DNA from: Candidatus Poribacteria bacterium | GTDB lineage: Bacteria; Poribacteria; WGA-4E; GCA-2687025 | DNA: 64,000 nt | Assembly (NCBI GenBank): GCA_018644665.1 | Contig: JABGQA010000050.1 | Span: forward strand, 88,092 to 152,091 | Direction of reading: 5' to 3' | Shown here: positions 8,098 through 16,716 of the stretch, in pieces | How positions within the stretch are numbered: position 1 is the first letter of the stretch | How the letters are laid out: every line of letters starts with the position of its first letter | Program-made: the position numbers and the translations under genes | Notes under the pieces: model-generated | The model's input: only the letters and a program-made list of their open reading frames with translations | Database searches by the model: none | What the model was told of the DNA's origin: nothing

Positions 8098-10647
8098 TCA
8101 TGGTGCGACCTCTATCAGGAAGTAGGGGGCGTCGTGGACGGCGCTGTATAGGCCGGGATACAGCAGAGGCTCGCCTCGCTCGTCGACGGCGGAGAAGTAC
8201 ACGAGCAGATCCCACTCCGGCGACACGTATTCACCCGGTATCGCCCCGGAGTAGCCGTCCGCGACCTGGGCCATCTCCACGCGCTCGAACGCGCCCTCTA
8301 GCTGGTTCAGGCGGCGGCAGTGCATCGTGACATGGCTGACCGGCGCCGCGTTCGGCGTTGTGCGGAGCGTCACGCGAGCGTCCTGTCCGGGGCTCGCGGT
8401 ATCAGGCACGGCGGCGTCGACGTCCCACGGCCTCGGCACGCGCGTTCCGATGGGCGTAGCGGGCGTCACGGCTCCGCGTTCACCCAGCATCGCTACGAGG
8501 CGCGCGACGTCCTTCTCCAGTTCGTGCGTGCGGTCACTCCACGTCCCTGTGCGTCCGTATCCCGCGCCAGCGCTGAAGTCCAACGGCGCGTGGAAGGCGC
8601 TGGCGCCTAGGTCCGCCAGAGCGCCCCAGTGGCCCAGGGCCTCCGCGGCGTGTGCGTGCGCGAGGGTCAGGCTGTCCGCGTCCTCGGACGTCAGGTGCGT
8701 CTCGAGGGCGACTGCTGCCAGCATCTTCTGAGCGTGGTAGTCCGCAAGTTCCGCGAGCATCGTGAAGTCAACGCGCGACGCGGCGTATTCCGCGCTGTCG
8801 GCAACTGTCGTGATGTTGTCCGCGGCGTCGACGCCTGCTCGGACCTCGGCCGCCATTCCATCGAGCCACGCGGACACCTGCATCGGCGTGTACTTCCCAC
8901 GAACGGCGCCATCACCCAGGTCCGCGACGTACTCGTCGATGCGGTAGAAGAGCCCCGGATCGCTCGGCTCCGAATTCGCGTACGTCACGCCGCCGCGTTG
9001 CGCGTGGTGGTTGTGCTCCGCGAACAGCGGGCCGCCCGTGTCGAGCTCGGTCCAGTAGCACAGGAGCGGGTGGACCGGCATGTGGGCCGCCGTGACGAAG
9101 GGAAGCACGCGGCTCGCCGCACGGTACAGCGCCTGGACCACGGCAGCTCCGTCGGCGCCGAACCGTCGGCGGCACTCGCGGCGCCAGACGTCGTCGCTCG
9201 TGGCGCGGGAATACCCCATACGGCCGAACGCGAGGTACCAGAACCAGTAGCGCTCGTCCTCCCACTCGTAATGCCGCATCGCGCCGTCGGAGTGTATGGG
9301 CCAGGGGTCGCGTTGCGCGAGCTCGTGGCCGCCCTTGAGCGACAACGGCGCGGCGATCTGGAACCCGGCGGCGTCGCCGACCGCGCAACTGGCCGAGAAC
9401 CTGCGCGCGTAGTCGGGGTCACCCCACAGGAACAGGCAACTCGAGCCCATGTTCCACAGTCGATAGATAAGGTCGTAATCGCGCGGCTTGCGCAGCATGT
9501 CCGAGTAGCTGTAGCGCCTGCTGTGGTTCAGGTTGTCGAGGCGGCCCAGTTCCTCGCCGCGCATCTGCGTCAGATGGTGGGGCAACCCGGCGTGTTCGCA
9601 CCAGTACTTAGTGGGCACGCTGACGTCGAGGCCTCGGCTTAGCGCGTACTGGATCATGTCGTCCGTGAGGCCCTTGGCACGCAGGTCGAGCTTGACCGGG
9701 CGCGTTGCCGCCGCCACGCCGTCGATGCAGTCTCGCCAGAACGCCTCGTTGGTCTGCTGCGAGCCGACCCCGGCCTCGTGGTTCACCCGGAAGTGCACGA
9801 CGTCGATCTCCGTGCATTCGTCGATGAGCGCGCGCAGCCCGCCCGCGCAGTACGTGCCAAGCGCCGCCTCGTCCTCCGGCAGGCCCTCGACGAGCACATC
9901 CTGCGAGCGCGTCCACGGCGTCTGTTGCCAGGTCCCGAAGACGAACTCAAGGCCGTGGTCGTGTGCGAGGCGGCCGATTTGGCGTAGCTGAGCGAGGTTC
10001 GCCTCGCGCCGCTCACTATCGACGCCGACGGCGCCGACGCGCGGGAACTCATCCACCTGCACAAAGTAGGGGTACGGCGGCGACATGTACGCCGTGTCGA
10101 AGCCGGTGACCAGCGTGAAGCGGTTGTATCGAGCGCGCGCCAGGCGGGCGAAGTAGTACTGCCAGAACGGCTCGCTGTAGAACCACTCGTCATCGAGATG
10201 GCCCATCACGAAGCGATCAACGCCGCGCACCCGGTTGTCAGGGCACTCCTCGACATCGTCCAGTGGGGTGAGGGCAGCGAGCCCGTCCGCGGTGAGCCGA
10301 TCGGCCACCTCCACGAGCGCGTACGTGAGCCCGCGCGCGTCCGTCCCCGCCACGACGAGGCCGTCACGTTCCCGCACGGGGCAGCGGCGTATGACCACGC
10401 CCTCTGGCGTCGCGGGGCGTAGCGGGCCCGCTTGGAGCGCGAGTCGTTCGATGCGCCGGTCGGTCGTGAGGCCGGCTACGAGGAGGAGGTCATCGTCGGG
10501 GCCTGTCCAATGGGCGACATCGGAGACCTGCGCGCCCGCCTCGACCAGCGCGCGACGCAACTCGCCCATCGCCCATCGTGCGGAGGGCTCGACCCCGCAC
10601 AGGTCGACGACCGCTACGGCGGCCGTTGGGTCGCTCGTTCGCGCCAT
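8098..10647 (-). CDS. Large glycoside-hydrolase-like protein of unknown specificity
   Basis: An 849-aa protein without a signal peptide. Residues about 1-130 resemble the alpha/beta domain found before the barrel in alpha-glucuronidase-type enzymes (ARGLTYALVEVADRL). A barrel-like region follows, rich in Trp, Tyr and acidic residues (GHLDDEWFYSEPFWQYYFARL; FRVNHEAGVGS; SLFLWGDPDY-type segments), and then a helical region and a beta-rich C terminus. I did not recognise a named family; GH67/GH115-like architecture is a guess. As first gene of the minus-strand run 10647-2005, it probably releases the sugar acid used by the downstream dehydratase. Confidence 0.72.
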   Translation of the reverse strand: MARTSDPTAAVAVVDLCGVEPSARWAMGELRRALVEAGAQVSDVAHWTGPDDDLLLVAGLTTDRRIERLALQAGPLRPATPEGVVIRRCPVRERDGLVVAGTDARGLTYALVEVADRLTADGLAALTPLDDVEECPDNRVRGVDRFVMGHLDDEWFYSEPFWQYYFARLARARYNRFTLVTGFDTAYMSPPYPYFVQVDEFPRVGAVGVDSERREANLAQLRQIGRLAHDHGLEFVFGTWQQTPWTRSQDVLVEGLPEDEAALGTYCAGGLRALIDECTEIDVVHFRVNHEAGVGSQQTNEAFWRDCIDGVAAATRPVKLDLRAKGLTDDMIQYALSRGLDVSVPTKYWCEHAGLPHHLTQMRGEELGRLDNLNHSRRYSYSDMLRKPRDYDLIYRLWNMGSSCLFLWGDPDYARRFSASCAVGDAAGFQIAAPLSLKGGHELAQRDPWPIHSDGAMRHYEWEDERYWFWYLAFGRMGYSRATSDDVWRRECRRRFGADGAAVVQALYRAASRVLPFVTAAHMPVHPLLCYWTELDTGGPLFAEHNHHAQRGGVTYANSEPSDPGLFYRIDEYVADLGDGAVRGKYTPMQVSAWLDGMAAEVRAGVDAADNITTVADSAEYAASRVDFTMLAELADYHAQKMLAAVALETHLTSEDADSLTLAHAHAAEALGHWGALADLGASAFHAPLDFSAGAGYGRTGTWSDRTHELEKDVARLVAMLGERGAVTPATPIGTRVPRPWDVDAAVPDTASPGQDARVTLRTTPNAAPVSHVTMHCRRLNQLEGAFERVEMAQVADGYSGAIPGEYVSPEWDLLVYFSAVDERGEPLLYPGLYSAVHDAPYFLIEVAP

Positions 10648-10685
10648 GGTGTGTCCAGTCTCCTCGCCAGCGGTGACAGGCGCCT

Positions 10686-10714
10686 ACATTAGCGCGCTCT
10701 GCACGCGCACTCAA
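10686..10714 (-). promoter_or_regulatory. Possible promoter for the 10647-2005 gene run
   Basis: On the minus strand TTGAGT is followed after 17 bases by TAATGT, 39 bases before the ATG at 10647. The -35 matches the sigma70 consensus at 4 of 6 positions and the -10 at 3 of 6. It is a weak candidate. Confidence 0.3.
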
Positions 10715-10803
10715 CCGCGAACCGGTTGTCACAGTAACACGAGGCCTCTCGTGGTCGTTCTATGTTCGAGAGTCAACAGGGATTACTCGCGAGGAGTCTG
10801 GTT

Positions 10804-11283
10804 ATGATCCGCAGATGGGCGATCGCGTGCGGGCTGGCAGCCGTCGTCGGTGCCGGAGCGGTGGGATGTGGGGGCTCGTCGCCTACGGGCGAGAGCTTCA
10901 GCGACTTCGCGAACGTCGATGGCGATGTTGTGCTGAACGTCGGGGTCCTGGTCGAGAAGACGACGGCGGGGCCCGGGGACATCATCGAGCTGTCCGCGAC
11001 CGTCGACGCGGTGCGGGCCGAGGCGGTGACGTTCAGTTGGGTCAATGTCACAGGCCATGGACGACTGGTAGGCGCGGAGAGCGGGGTCGTTTCGGGACCG
11101 TTCACGATTCAGTGGGAAGCGCCGTCGGACGTGGAGACAGGGTCGGTCAAGGTGGAGGTGGTCCAGCTCGTCGTCACCGCGATATCGCAGGTCATCTCCG
11201 TGAGCGAGACGGGCGTGCAGACATCGCACGACATCGCCAGCGAGACACGCACCATACCCATCACGATCACGGCGACGCCGTAG
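10804..11283 (+). CDS. Putative lipoprotein, Ig/PKD-like
   Basis: A 159-aa secreted protein with a lipoprotein signal peptide: positively charged start, hydrophobic stretch and a lipobox ending GAVGC, so Cys22 would be lipidated and followed by GGSS. The mature part is beta-rich and resembles an immunoglobulin-like or PKD-type fold (a GDIIELSATVDA strand pair and a TFSWVNVTGHGRLVG segment). I do not recognise a function. The ATG at 10804 is preceded by GCGAGGAGT, a good ribosome-binding site; an in-frame ATG 14 codons upstream is less likely. Its stop codon abuts the stop of the convergent zinc-ribbon gene. Confidence 0.7.
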   Translation: MIRRWAIACGLAAVVGAGAVGCGGSSPTGESFSDFANVDGDVVLNVGVLVEKTTAGPGDIIELSATVDAVRAEAVTFSWVNVTGHGRLVGAESGVVSGPFTIQWEAPSDVETGSVKVEVVQLVVTAISQVISVSETGVQTSHDIASETRTIPITITATP

Positions 11284-11484
11284 TCAGGTTGCGACGAAGA
11301 ACGGGTTCTTCGAGCCGCTCTTAGACACCTTGACCTCGGCGCGCTTTGTGCACCGGGGGCACCACCCGACGAACGCGGTGCCCGCCCTGTTCAGCTTGAT
11401 ACGCATGTACACGTTGCAGCAGTCGAACCGCACGCCGATGAACGGCTTCGGCTTGTGTTCCGACTTCGTATCGCCAGCAGCCAT
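11284..11484 (-). CDS. Small conserved zinc-ribbon protein
   Basis: A 66-aa protein with two cysteine pairs, CC in VRFDCCNVYMRI and CPRC in FVGWCPRCTKR, giving a likely zinc ribbon, and a basic C terminus. Small proteins of this shape (FIGVRF-type start, VGWCPRC centre) are, as far as I recall, widespread in planctomycetes and related phyla, but no function is known. It could bind nucleic acid or act as a structural adaptor. Its TGA stop at 11284 follows immediately after the stop of the convergent lipoprotein gene, leaving no room for a terminator between them. Confidence 0.7.
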   Translation of the reverse strand: MAAGDTKSEHKPKPFIGVRFDCCNVYMRIKLNRAGTAFVGWCPRCTKRAEVKVSKSGSKNPFFVAT

Positions 11485-11619
11485 TGCGCCCTGTCCCCCA
11501 CGTACTCCGGCGCGTATTTACCACACTCCGGGTAGACGGATCAACGGGTAGCGGGTGGCTGTCTGTCGGTGGCGGATTGCGTGAGCGCGGCGGCGAGCGC
11601 ACGCGCACCCGTGCGACTC

Positions 11620-14055
11620 CTACTTAGCGAGCAGTAGCCGCCGCACCGAGACGTTATCTCCGGCGCGAAGCTCCACGTAGTACGCCCCGCTCGCGGCCGG
11701 CTCTCCGCTGGCGCCGCGGCCGTCCCAGTAGACGGCGGCGTCTCGGCCTTCGTGCGCCCCGGCGTCGAGGCTGCCCAGGTCCCACCTTCGCACAGCGACA
11801 CCTCGGCCGTCGTACACCGTCACGACTACAGCGGCGGCGTGTGCGAGATCGAAAGGTATCCAGGTTTCCGGGTTGAACGGGTTGGGAAAGTTCGGTCGTA
11901 GGGCCGTCTGGGCAGGCACGCCCGCGGGCCCGAGCCCTGCCAGGACGATGTCGCCGAGCGCGCGACGCCTCCTCGAAGGCCCGACGATCTCTACGCCGCG
12001 CAACGACACGTCTCGCGCAGCTCCGTCAGCAACGCGGAGGCGTAGCTGCTCTGGCAACGAGGACGCGCCGCCAAGCGCGACCGCGACCACGCTCGCACCT
12101 TCGTCGAAGGACCACACGGAGCCCGTCGCCTCGACCGCTACGGACCCGTGCGGCCAGACGGAGAACGCGATGCCCGCAGCGTCCTCGATCGCCAGCGTAT
12201 AGGCGCCGTCCGCGTCCGGGAACAACGTGCGCGCCACGGTCGGCGCAACCGCTGCGGGCGCGAGTGGGATGCTGGAGCCGAAGTCGCGCGCAACGGTCAC
12301 GAGATCGGCGATGTCCACGACATCATCGCCGTTGACGTCGGGGCTGAAGCCGTCGAACGGGCCGTCCTCACCGAATCGCTGCGCCACGGCGACGATGTCC
12401 ACGATGTCCACGATCCCGTCGCGGTTGACGTCCGAGGACGGGTCGAGACCCGACATTGAGTGCATGTCGAAGATCTCCATCAACGCATCGCGGAGCGGGT
12501 AGTCCCGTCGCAGCCACTCCTCGCGCACGGTCAGGATCGTGTACGGCCTCGCCTCGCCGAAGATGGTCCATACGCGCTGGAAGTCGTTCTCGATGCCGTC
12601 GTCGTCCGTGCCGGGGATCAGATCGCGGCTCTGGGGGCCGTCGCTGATGTCCCACAGGACGCTGGCGACGGATCCCTCGACTTTCTCACCGATGCTGTTC
12701 GGCCCGATGCCCTGTACCCGACCCGTATACCAGAAGTTGGTCTCGATGTTCGGGAAGTCGACGTTGTCGAACGACGTGACGTTCAGGGCGTCGTCGTCTA
12801 CGGCGGCGGCGATGAACTCCGCCCATCCCTCGCTGATAGCGAACTCCTCGTCGGACACGGTGTGCAGCGCGTGGGGCGCTTCCCACTGGCCAAACGGAAT
12901 CGCATCGAAGGTGTTGCCGTAGAGCGGCGTCATCACGGCGTGGCCGTACTCGTGGAGCATCGCCGTGCGGTCGTTCTCATGTTCGAAGGCGATCTCTATC
13001 CATTCGTCGGACAGAGCTCCGTTCCGCCGTGGCTGTGCGGCGTAGAACGTGGCGCCCTGGCTCGACGGGAAGACTACGCGTATCTTGTCGCGCGTGAACG
13101 CAACGGAGTCGATCAGGAAGTCGCGTGCGTCGAGCACAGACGTGAACACGTGCCCCGCCATGTGGCTCGCATCCTGGCGTTCCCAACGCAGCTCGAAGTC
13201 GAGAGATGCGCCCGCTTCGGCGTCGGCCCATTCGGTATCCCGTTCGTACGCGCCCCCGCTCGCGGGAGACAGGGACAACGTGTCGTTATCGAGGATCGCG
13301 CGGAGGCGGAAGACGCGCGGCTCACCTGCGGCCGTCGTCGCTGCGAGCGCCGGGAACGAGAACCTTCCGTCCACGTCCGTCATCACGGTGTCTACGGTGT
13401 CCTCGATCAGGAACGCGCCGTCGGTCACGCGCTCCGCCAGGCGCACTTGGGCCTCGCGAATCGGTTCCTGGAAACCCGTGTTGTCGTCGTGGTATGTCAG
13501 CACGCCCGAATACGCGACCTCATCGGCGCCGGCGCCCGCTTGACGCTTGACCGTAATGACTGGCGCGAACGGGGCGGCGTACTCTGGGTCGTACGGGAAC
13601 GGCGCTGCGGCGTCGTACGATCCGTCAGACCGCACTCGTAGGTAACGGACGAACACGTCGGCTGGAGACCCAGGCCGCGCATCCGCGGGCCTCACCAGCG
13701 CCACGACCTGGTAGTCGCCCGGTCGGTCGACGCGCACGACGATGTCGTCTATGGCGCTCGCGCCGCCCGGAACGTAGAGCGGAGTGGTCCGTGTGTCGTT
13801 TCCGCGAGCGTCCGGGAGGATCCACTCGAGCGTGGCGGGTTGGGCGCCGCCGTCGCGCGCGCCTACGTGGAGGCGGTACACGCCCTCGCGCCCGACACGT
13901 GGCGTTCTGACGAGTTCGATGGAGCCGACGAACGTCGTTGGCCGTTCGCGCGAACAGAACACGCGCGCCGCAGTTTGATCACGCCCGACATCCGCCGCGG
14001 TCGTCGCCGACAAGACCAGGAACACGGCCCACACCGCACGCCCATACTTCCCCAT
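11620..14055 (-). CDS. Secreted HEYGH metallopeptidase-like protein with dockerin and NPFNPETW C-terminal module
   Basis: An 811-aa secreted protein. There is a signal peptide (GRAVWAVFLVLSATTAADVG), then beta-rich repeats up to about residue 320, and a zinc-peptidase motif HEYGH at about 368-372 followed some 35 residues later by SEGWAEF, a plausible third ligand. Residues 540-594 are a dockerin-like pair of calcium loops (DVNRDGIVDIVDIV and DVNGDDVVDIADLV). The last 90 residues form an Ig-like module beginning NFPNPFNPETWIPF and ending VRRLLLAK, of the FlgD-like/type IX-sorting kind common in Poribacteria. The start at 14055 has GGGAGGT 6 bases upstream. The substrate and the cohesin partner are unknown. 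Confidence 0.83.
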   Translation of the reverse strand: MGKYGRAVWAVFLVLSATTAADVGRDQTAARVFCSRERPTTFVGSIELVRTPRVGREGVYRLHVGARDGGAQPATLEWILPDARGNDTRTTPLYVPGGASAIDDIVVRVDRPGDYQVVALVRPADARPGSPADVFVRYLRVRSDGSYDAAAPFPYDPEYAAPFAPVITVKRQAGAGADEVAYSGVLTYHDDNTGFQEPIREAQVRLAERVTDGAFLIEDTVDTVMTDVDGRFSFPALAATTAAGEPRVFRLRAILDNDTLSLSPASGGAYERDTEWADAEAGASLDFELRWERQDASHMAGHVFTSVLDARDFLIDSVAFTRDKIRVVFPSSQGATFYAAQPRRNGALSDEWIEIAFEHENDRTAMLHEYGHAVMTPLYGNTFDAIPFGQWEAPHALHTVSDEEFAISEGWAEFIAAAVDDDALNVTSFDNVDFPNIETNFWYTGRVQGIGPNSIGEKVEGSVASVLWDISDGPQSRDLIPGTDDDGIENDFQRVWTIFGEARPYTILTVREEWLRRDYPLRDALMEIFDMHSMSGLDPSSDVNRDGIVDIVDIVAVAQRFGEDGPFDGFSPDVNGDDVVDIADLVTVARDFGSSIPLAPAAVAPTVARTLFPDADGAYTLAIEDAAGIAFSVWPHGSVAVEATGSVWSFDEGASVVAVALGGASSLPEQLRLRVADGAARDVSLRGVEIVGPSRRRRALGDIVLAGLGPAGVPAQTALRPNFPNPFNPETWIPFDLAHAAAVVVTVYDGRGVAVRRWDLGSLDAGAHEGRDAAVYWDGRGASGEPAASGAYYVELRAGDNVSVRRLLLAK

Positions 14056-14098
14056 GTGCACCTCCCAAGCGCGACGGTCGCGCCGCGCGTCGGCGAAT

Positions 14099-14920
14099 CT
14101 AGTCGCCGTCTTTCCCGTCCGCACCCGTCCCGTCGGGGACATTCCTGCGTATGTACCCCTCGACATCGTGGCAGACCTTCATAAGCACGTCGAGATCGCG
14201 CTTCTCCAGAACGGCCCTGCCGAAGAATCGTTCAAGCGCCGTGCGGATGACGTCCCACCGGTTGTTCATGGGGCGGAAATCCGTCAGGCGCAGCACCTGT
14301 TCGATACGCTCGATCGTCGCGTGTACGTGCCTGCGGTCGGCAAGATCATACGTGACAGGTGCAACGTCACCAATGCCAGCCGTGTATACCTCGTAAGCGA
14401 ATATCTGCACCGCCTGCGCCAGATTGAGCGAGGGGTTCTTCGTCGCCATGGGCACGCTGGCCACGATGTCGCAACAAGCCAGATCTTCGTTCGAGATGCC
14501 TTTGTCTTCCCGCCCGAAGACGAGGGCAACCTTGTGCGAACGGGCCACCCGCACGATTTCTTGCGCCGCGTCGCGGGCCGCGATGGCCTGCGACATGCGT
14601 CGGGCGCGCCGGCGATGCGTCGTACCGACGATGAGGTGGGCGTCCTGCAGCGCCTCCTCGAGGCTGTCCGTCTCGCGCGCCGAGAAGAGGACGTCCTTAG
14701 AATTCATGGCGAACTTGCGTGCCTCGGACGATTCCTGCCAATGCGGGGGCGCGTTCACCAGCCACAGATCGCGCAGCCCCATCCCCTTGAGCGCGCGCGC
14801 CGTGGAGCCGATGTTCCCCGCCTGTATGGGCTCGATGAGCACCGTACGGATGTTCGTCAGGTGTTCGGGCGCGTCCGAGCGAATCGCACGGGCCTGCTCA
14901 GGTTCGAGATCGTCCGCCAT
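14099..14920 (-). CDS. trmJ: RNA methyltransferase, TrmJ/TrmH (SpoU) family
   Basis: A 273-aa SPOUT-class methyltransferase. The three knot motifs are present: N in IQAGNIGSTARALKGMGL, the FGREDKGISNEDL segment, and PSLNLAQAVQIFAYEVY. A C-terminal helical extension (residues about 185-273) matches TrmJ-type tRNA 2'-O-ribose methyltransferases acting on the anticodon loop. The start at 14920 gives a normal TrmJ N terminus; the ribosome-binding site is weak, and the open frame extends upstream to 15052. It lies 43 bp downstream of the start of the secreted metallopeptidase gene, on the same strand. Confidence 0.87.
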   Translation of the reverse strand: MADDLEPEQARAIRSDAPEHLTNIRTVLIEPIQAGNIGSTARALKGMGLRDLWLVNAPPHWQESSEARKFAMNSKDVLFSARETDSLEEALQDAHLIVGTTHRRRARRMSQAIAARDAAQEIVRVARSHKVALVFGREDKGISNEDLACCDIVASVPMATKNPSLNLAQAVQIFAYEVYTAGIGDVAPVTYDLADRRHVHATIERIEQVLRLTDFRPMNNRWDVIRTALERFFGRAVLEKRDLDVLMKVCHDVEGYIRRNVPDGTGADGKDGD

Positions 14921-15119
14921 CACGCGTTCGCGCGCCACAGGCGTCTCCCACACGTCGGTTTTGTCCTCTGGGCATACGAATGGTAACGTCTGTACAAGCG
15001 CGAATGTAGGGTCGCCGCAGGCTTGGCGACATCTGCGCGACAATGAGTGCACCGTCAGCAGCGCGACGCGGGTACACTATCATTGCACGGCAGCCGGCGC
15101 CGACTGGAAGAGGTGAGAC

Positions 15120-15359
15120 ATTCACCAGATAGAAGACGCCAAGAAGGCGATCATCGACAAGCTAGAGCGGGCCGGTCGGACCGATCGTAGCAGTCTGTAC
15201 GCGGGCGGGCAGTACCCTGCTTCGCTTATCACCGGCGCGATCGCGCGACTGGAGTCGGACCGCGAGATCAAGCGCGATGTCGAGGCCGACGGGCGCGAAT
15301 ACTACGAGCGCGTCCGGCGTTCCGCCGTCAAGAAGGTGCTGCGCCTCCTCTCCAAATGA
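15120..15359 (+). CDS. Small hypothetical protein with an apparent ATT start codon
   Basis: A 79-codon open frame ending at TGA 15357-15359 and clearly coding in character: Lys/Arg/Glu-rich helices (IEDAKKAIIDKLERAGR, then ITGAIARLESDREIKRDVEA, then EYYERVRRSAVKKVLRLLSK). It reads like a small winged-helix or helical domain. An in-frame TGA at 15114 leaves no ATG, GTG or TTG that could start it. ATT at 15120 lies 6 bases after GAGG in AAGAGGTGAGAC, an excellent ribosome-binding site. ATT initiation is known for infC and pcnB and is often a sign of self-limiting expression. A sequencing error is the alternative. A TPR gene follows 67 bp downstream. Confidence 0.6.
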   Translation: MHQIEDAKKAIIDKLERAGRTDRSSLYAGGQYPASLITGAIARLESDREIKRDVEADGREYYERVRRSAVKKVLRLLSK

Positions 15360-15426
15360 CGTACAACGTAGACCACGTGTGTTGAACCAGCGCCACGCGC
15401 GCAATCGCGGCCAAGGACCAGGCGGT

Positions 15427-15753
15427 ATGTCCGAGAAGACGAAGCAAGAGTACATCAGCGACGGCCTCGACGTGTTCGCCGAGGGTAAGTACCACGAGGC
15501 GATCGACATATACCGGAAGGCCCTCGACATCGACGAGACGTACGTCGAGGGGCACCTCGCCATCGCGAAGGCGTATGAGCTAATGGGCGCCCTTGACGAG
15601 GCGATCGAGATGCTGAAGGCGGGGATCACGCACCATCCGTCTGAGCCGTTCCTGCACACGAGCCTGTCTCAGTGCCTGCAGAAGCAGGGACTCATTCCCG
15701 AGGCCGAGGAAGAGATGGCGATAGCGCACCAGCTTCAGCAGAGCGGCGCGTAG
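15427..15753 (+). CDS. Tetratricopeptide repeat protein
   Basis: A 108-aa protein made almost entirely of three TPR units: ISDGLDVFAEGKYHEAIDIY with YRKALDIDETYVE, then GHLAIAKAYELMGALDEAIE, then LHTSLSQCLQKQGLIPEAEE. TPR arrays bind other proteins; no catalytic domain is fused. No signal peptide is present, so it is cytoplasmic. The ATG at 15427 starts the protein cleanly before the first repeat. It may be co-transcribed with the small gene upstream. Its stop lies 12 bp from the stop of the convergent cysteine synthase gene. Confidence 0.8.
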   Translation: MSEKTKQEYISDGLDVFAEGKYHEAIDIYRKALDIDETYVEGHLAIAKAYELMGALDEAIEMLKAGITHHPSEPFLHTSLSQCLQKQGLIPEAEEEMAIAHQLQQSGA

Positions 15754-15765
15754 CTTCCCGGCGAC

Positions 15766-16716
15766 CTACTCGTAGAGATCCGTGCTTAGGTACTTCATGC
15801 CGGAGTCACACGCGACCGTCACCACGGTCGCGTCTGGCGGCGCGGAGCTGGCTACCTGCAGGGCCGCCCACACGTTCGCCCCGGCCGAGAATCCAGCGAT
15901 GATGCCCTCGTCGCGCGCCAGTTGACGAGCGGCTGCACTTGCGTCGTCGTCGGACACGCCGATGTAGCCTTCCACAAGGCTTTCGTCCCAGAAGCCCGGT
16001 TTCATCGCGTAGCCGATGCCCTGAATCTTGTGGCGCGTGTCCGTAACGGGTCGGCCAGCCAGGTACGACACGGACGCCGGCTCCACGGCGTAGCAACGTG
16101 TGAGGCCGGACGACGCCTTCAGGGCGCGGGCCACGCCGGTGAACAACCCGCCCGTCCCCACGGCCGCGACGAACGCGTCCAATTCGCCGTCGACCTGTTC
16201 CAGGATTTCGCGCCCCGTGCCAAGTTCGTGCGCGCGCGGGTTGGCCACGTTGTTGAACTGGTCGGCGCGGAACGCCCCAAGCTCCCCCGTGATCTCCTGC
16301 GCGCGTTCCTCCACGAGGTCCAGATCCTCCTTCGAGACCTTGCCGGGGTCAGAGCCACCCGCCTGCCGGACGACCTCCAGGTCAGCGCCAAGGGCCAGCA
16401 TCATGCGACGCCGCTCGACGGAGTTTCCCTCGCTCATTACAGCGACCATGCGGTAGCCCTTCGCGCGACACACGATCGCGAGCCCGGTGCCCGTGTTCCC
16501 ACTCGTCAGCTCCACGACCGTGCCGCCGGGGCGCAGCGCTCCCGAAGCCTCCGCGTCCTCGACGATCTGCCGCGCGATCCGGTCCTTCATGCTCCCGCCC
16601 GGCGACAGGTACTCGAGCTTGACGAGGACATCGGCGCCGTCGCGAGGGGCCATGCGCGCCAAGCGGACGAGCGGAGTCCATCCTATGGCGTCGAGTATGG
16701 TGTGCTGGTGGTTCAT
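15766..16716 (-). CDS. cysK: Cysteine synthase (O-acetylserine sulfhydrylase family)
   Basis: A 316-aa PLP enzyme of fold type II. The PLP lysine is K44 in SPGGSMKDRIA, the phosphate/asparagine loop is TSGNTGTG, and the glycine-rich PLP phosphate loop is AVGTGGLFTG. It makes cysteine from O-acetylserine and sulfide; cystathionine beta-synthase-like activity is an alternative in this family. The ATG at 16716 overlaps the stop of the upstream glycosyltransferase by 4 bp (ATGA), so translation is coupled. Why a cysteine synthase should sit behind two family-9 glycosyltransferases is not clear. Confidence 0.88.
   Translation of the reverse strand: MNHQHTILDAIGWTPLVRLARMAPRDGADVLVKLEYLSPGGSMKDRIARQIVEDAEASGALRPGGTVVELTSGNTGTGLAIVCRAKGYRMVAVMSEGNSVERRRMMLALGADLEVVRQAGGSDPGKVSKEDLDLVEERAQEITGELGAFRADQFNNVANPRAHELGTGREILEQVDGELDAFVAAVGTGGLFTGVARALKASSGLTRCYAVEPASVSYLAGRPVTDTRHKIQGIGYAMKPGFWDESLVEGYIGVSDDDASAAARQLARDEGIIAGFSAGANVWAALQVASSAPPDATVVTVACDSGMKYLSTDLYE

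Noticed and set aside
10720..10741. Partly symmetric TTGTCACAGTAACAC before the lipoprotein gene, looking like an operator
   Set aside because: The inverted match is poor on pairing and no -10 hexamer lies at a usable distance.
12460..13641. Plus-strand open frame of about 390 codons opposite the secreted metallopeptidase
   Set aside because: No recognisable domain. The minus strand has signal peptide, HEYGH, dockerin and C-terminal module in one continuous frame.
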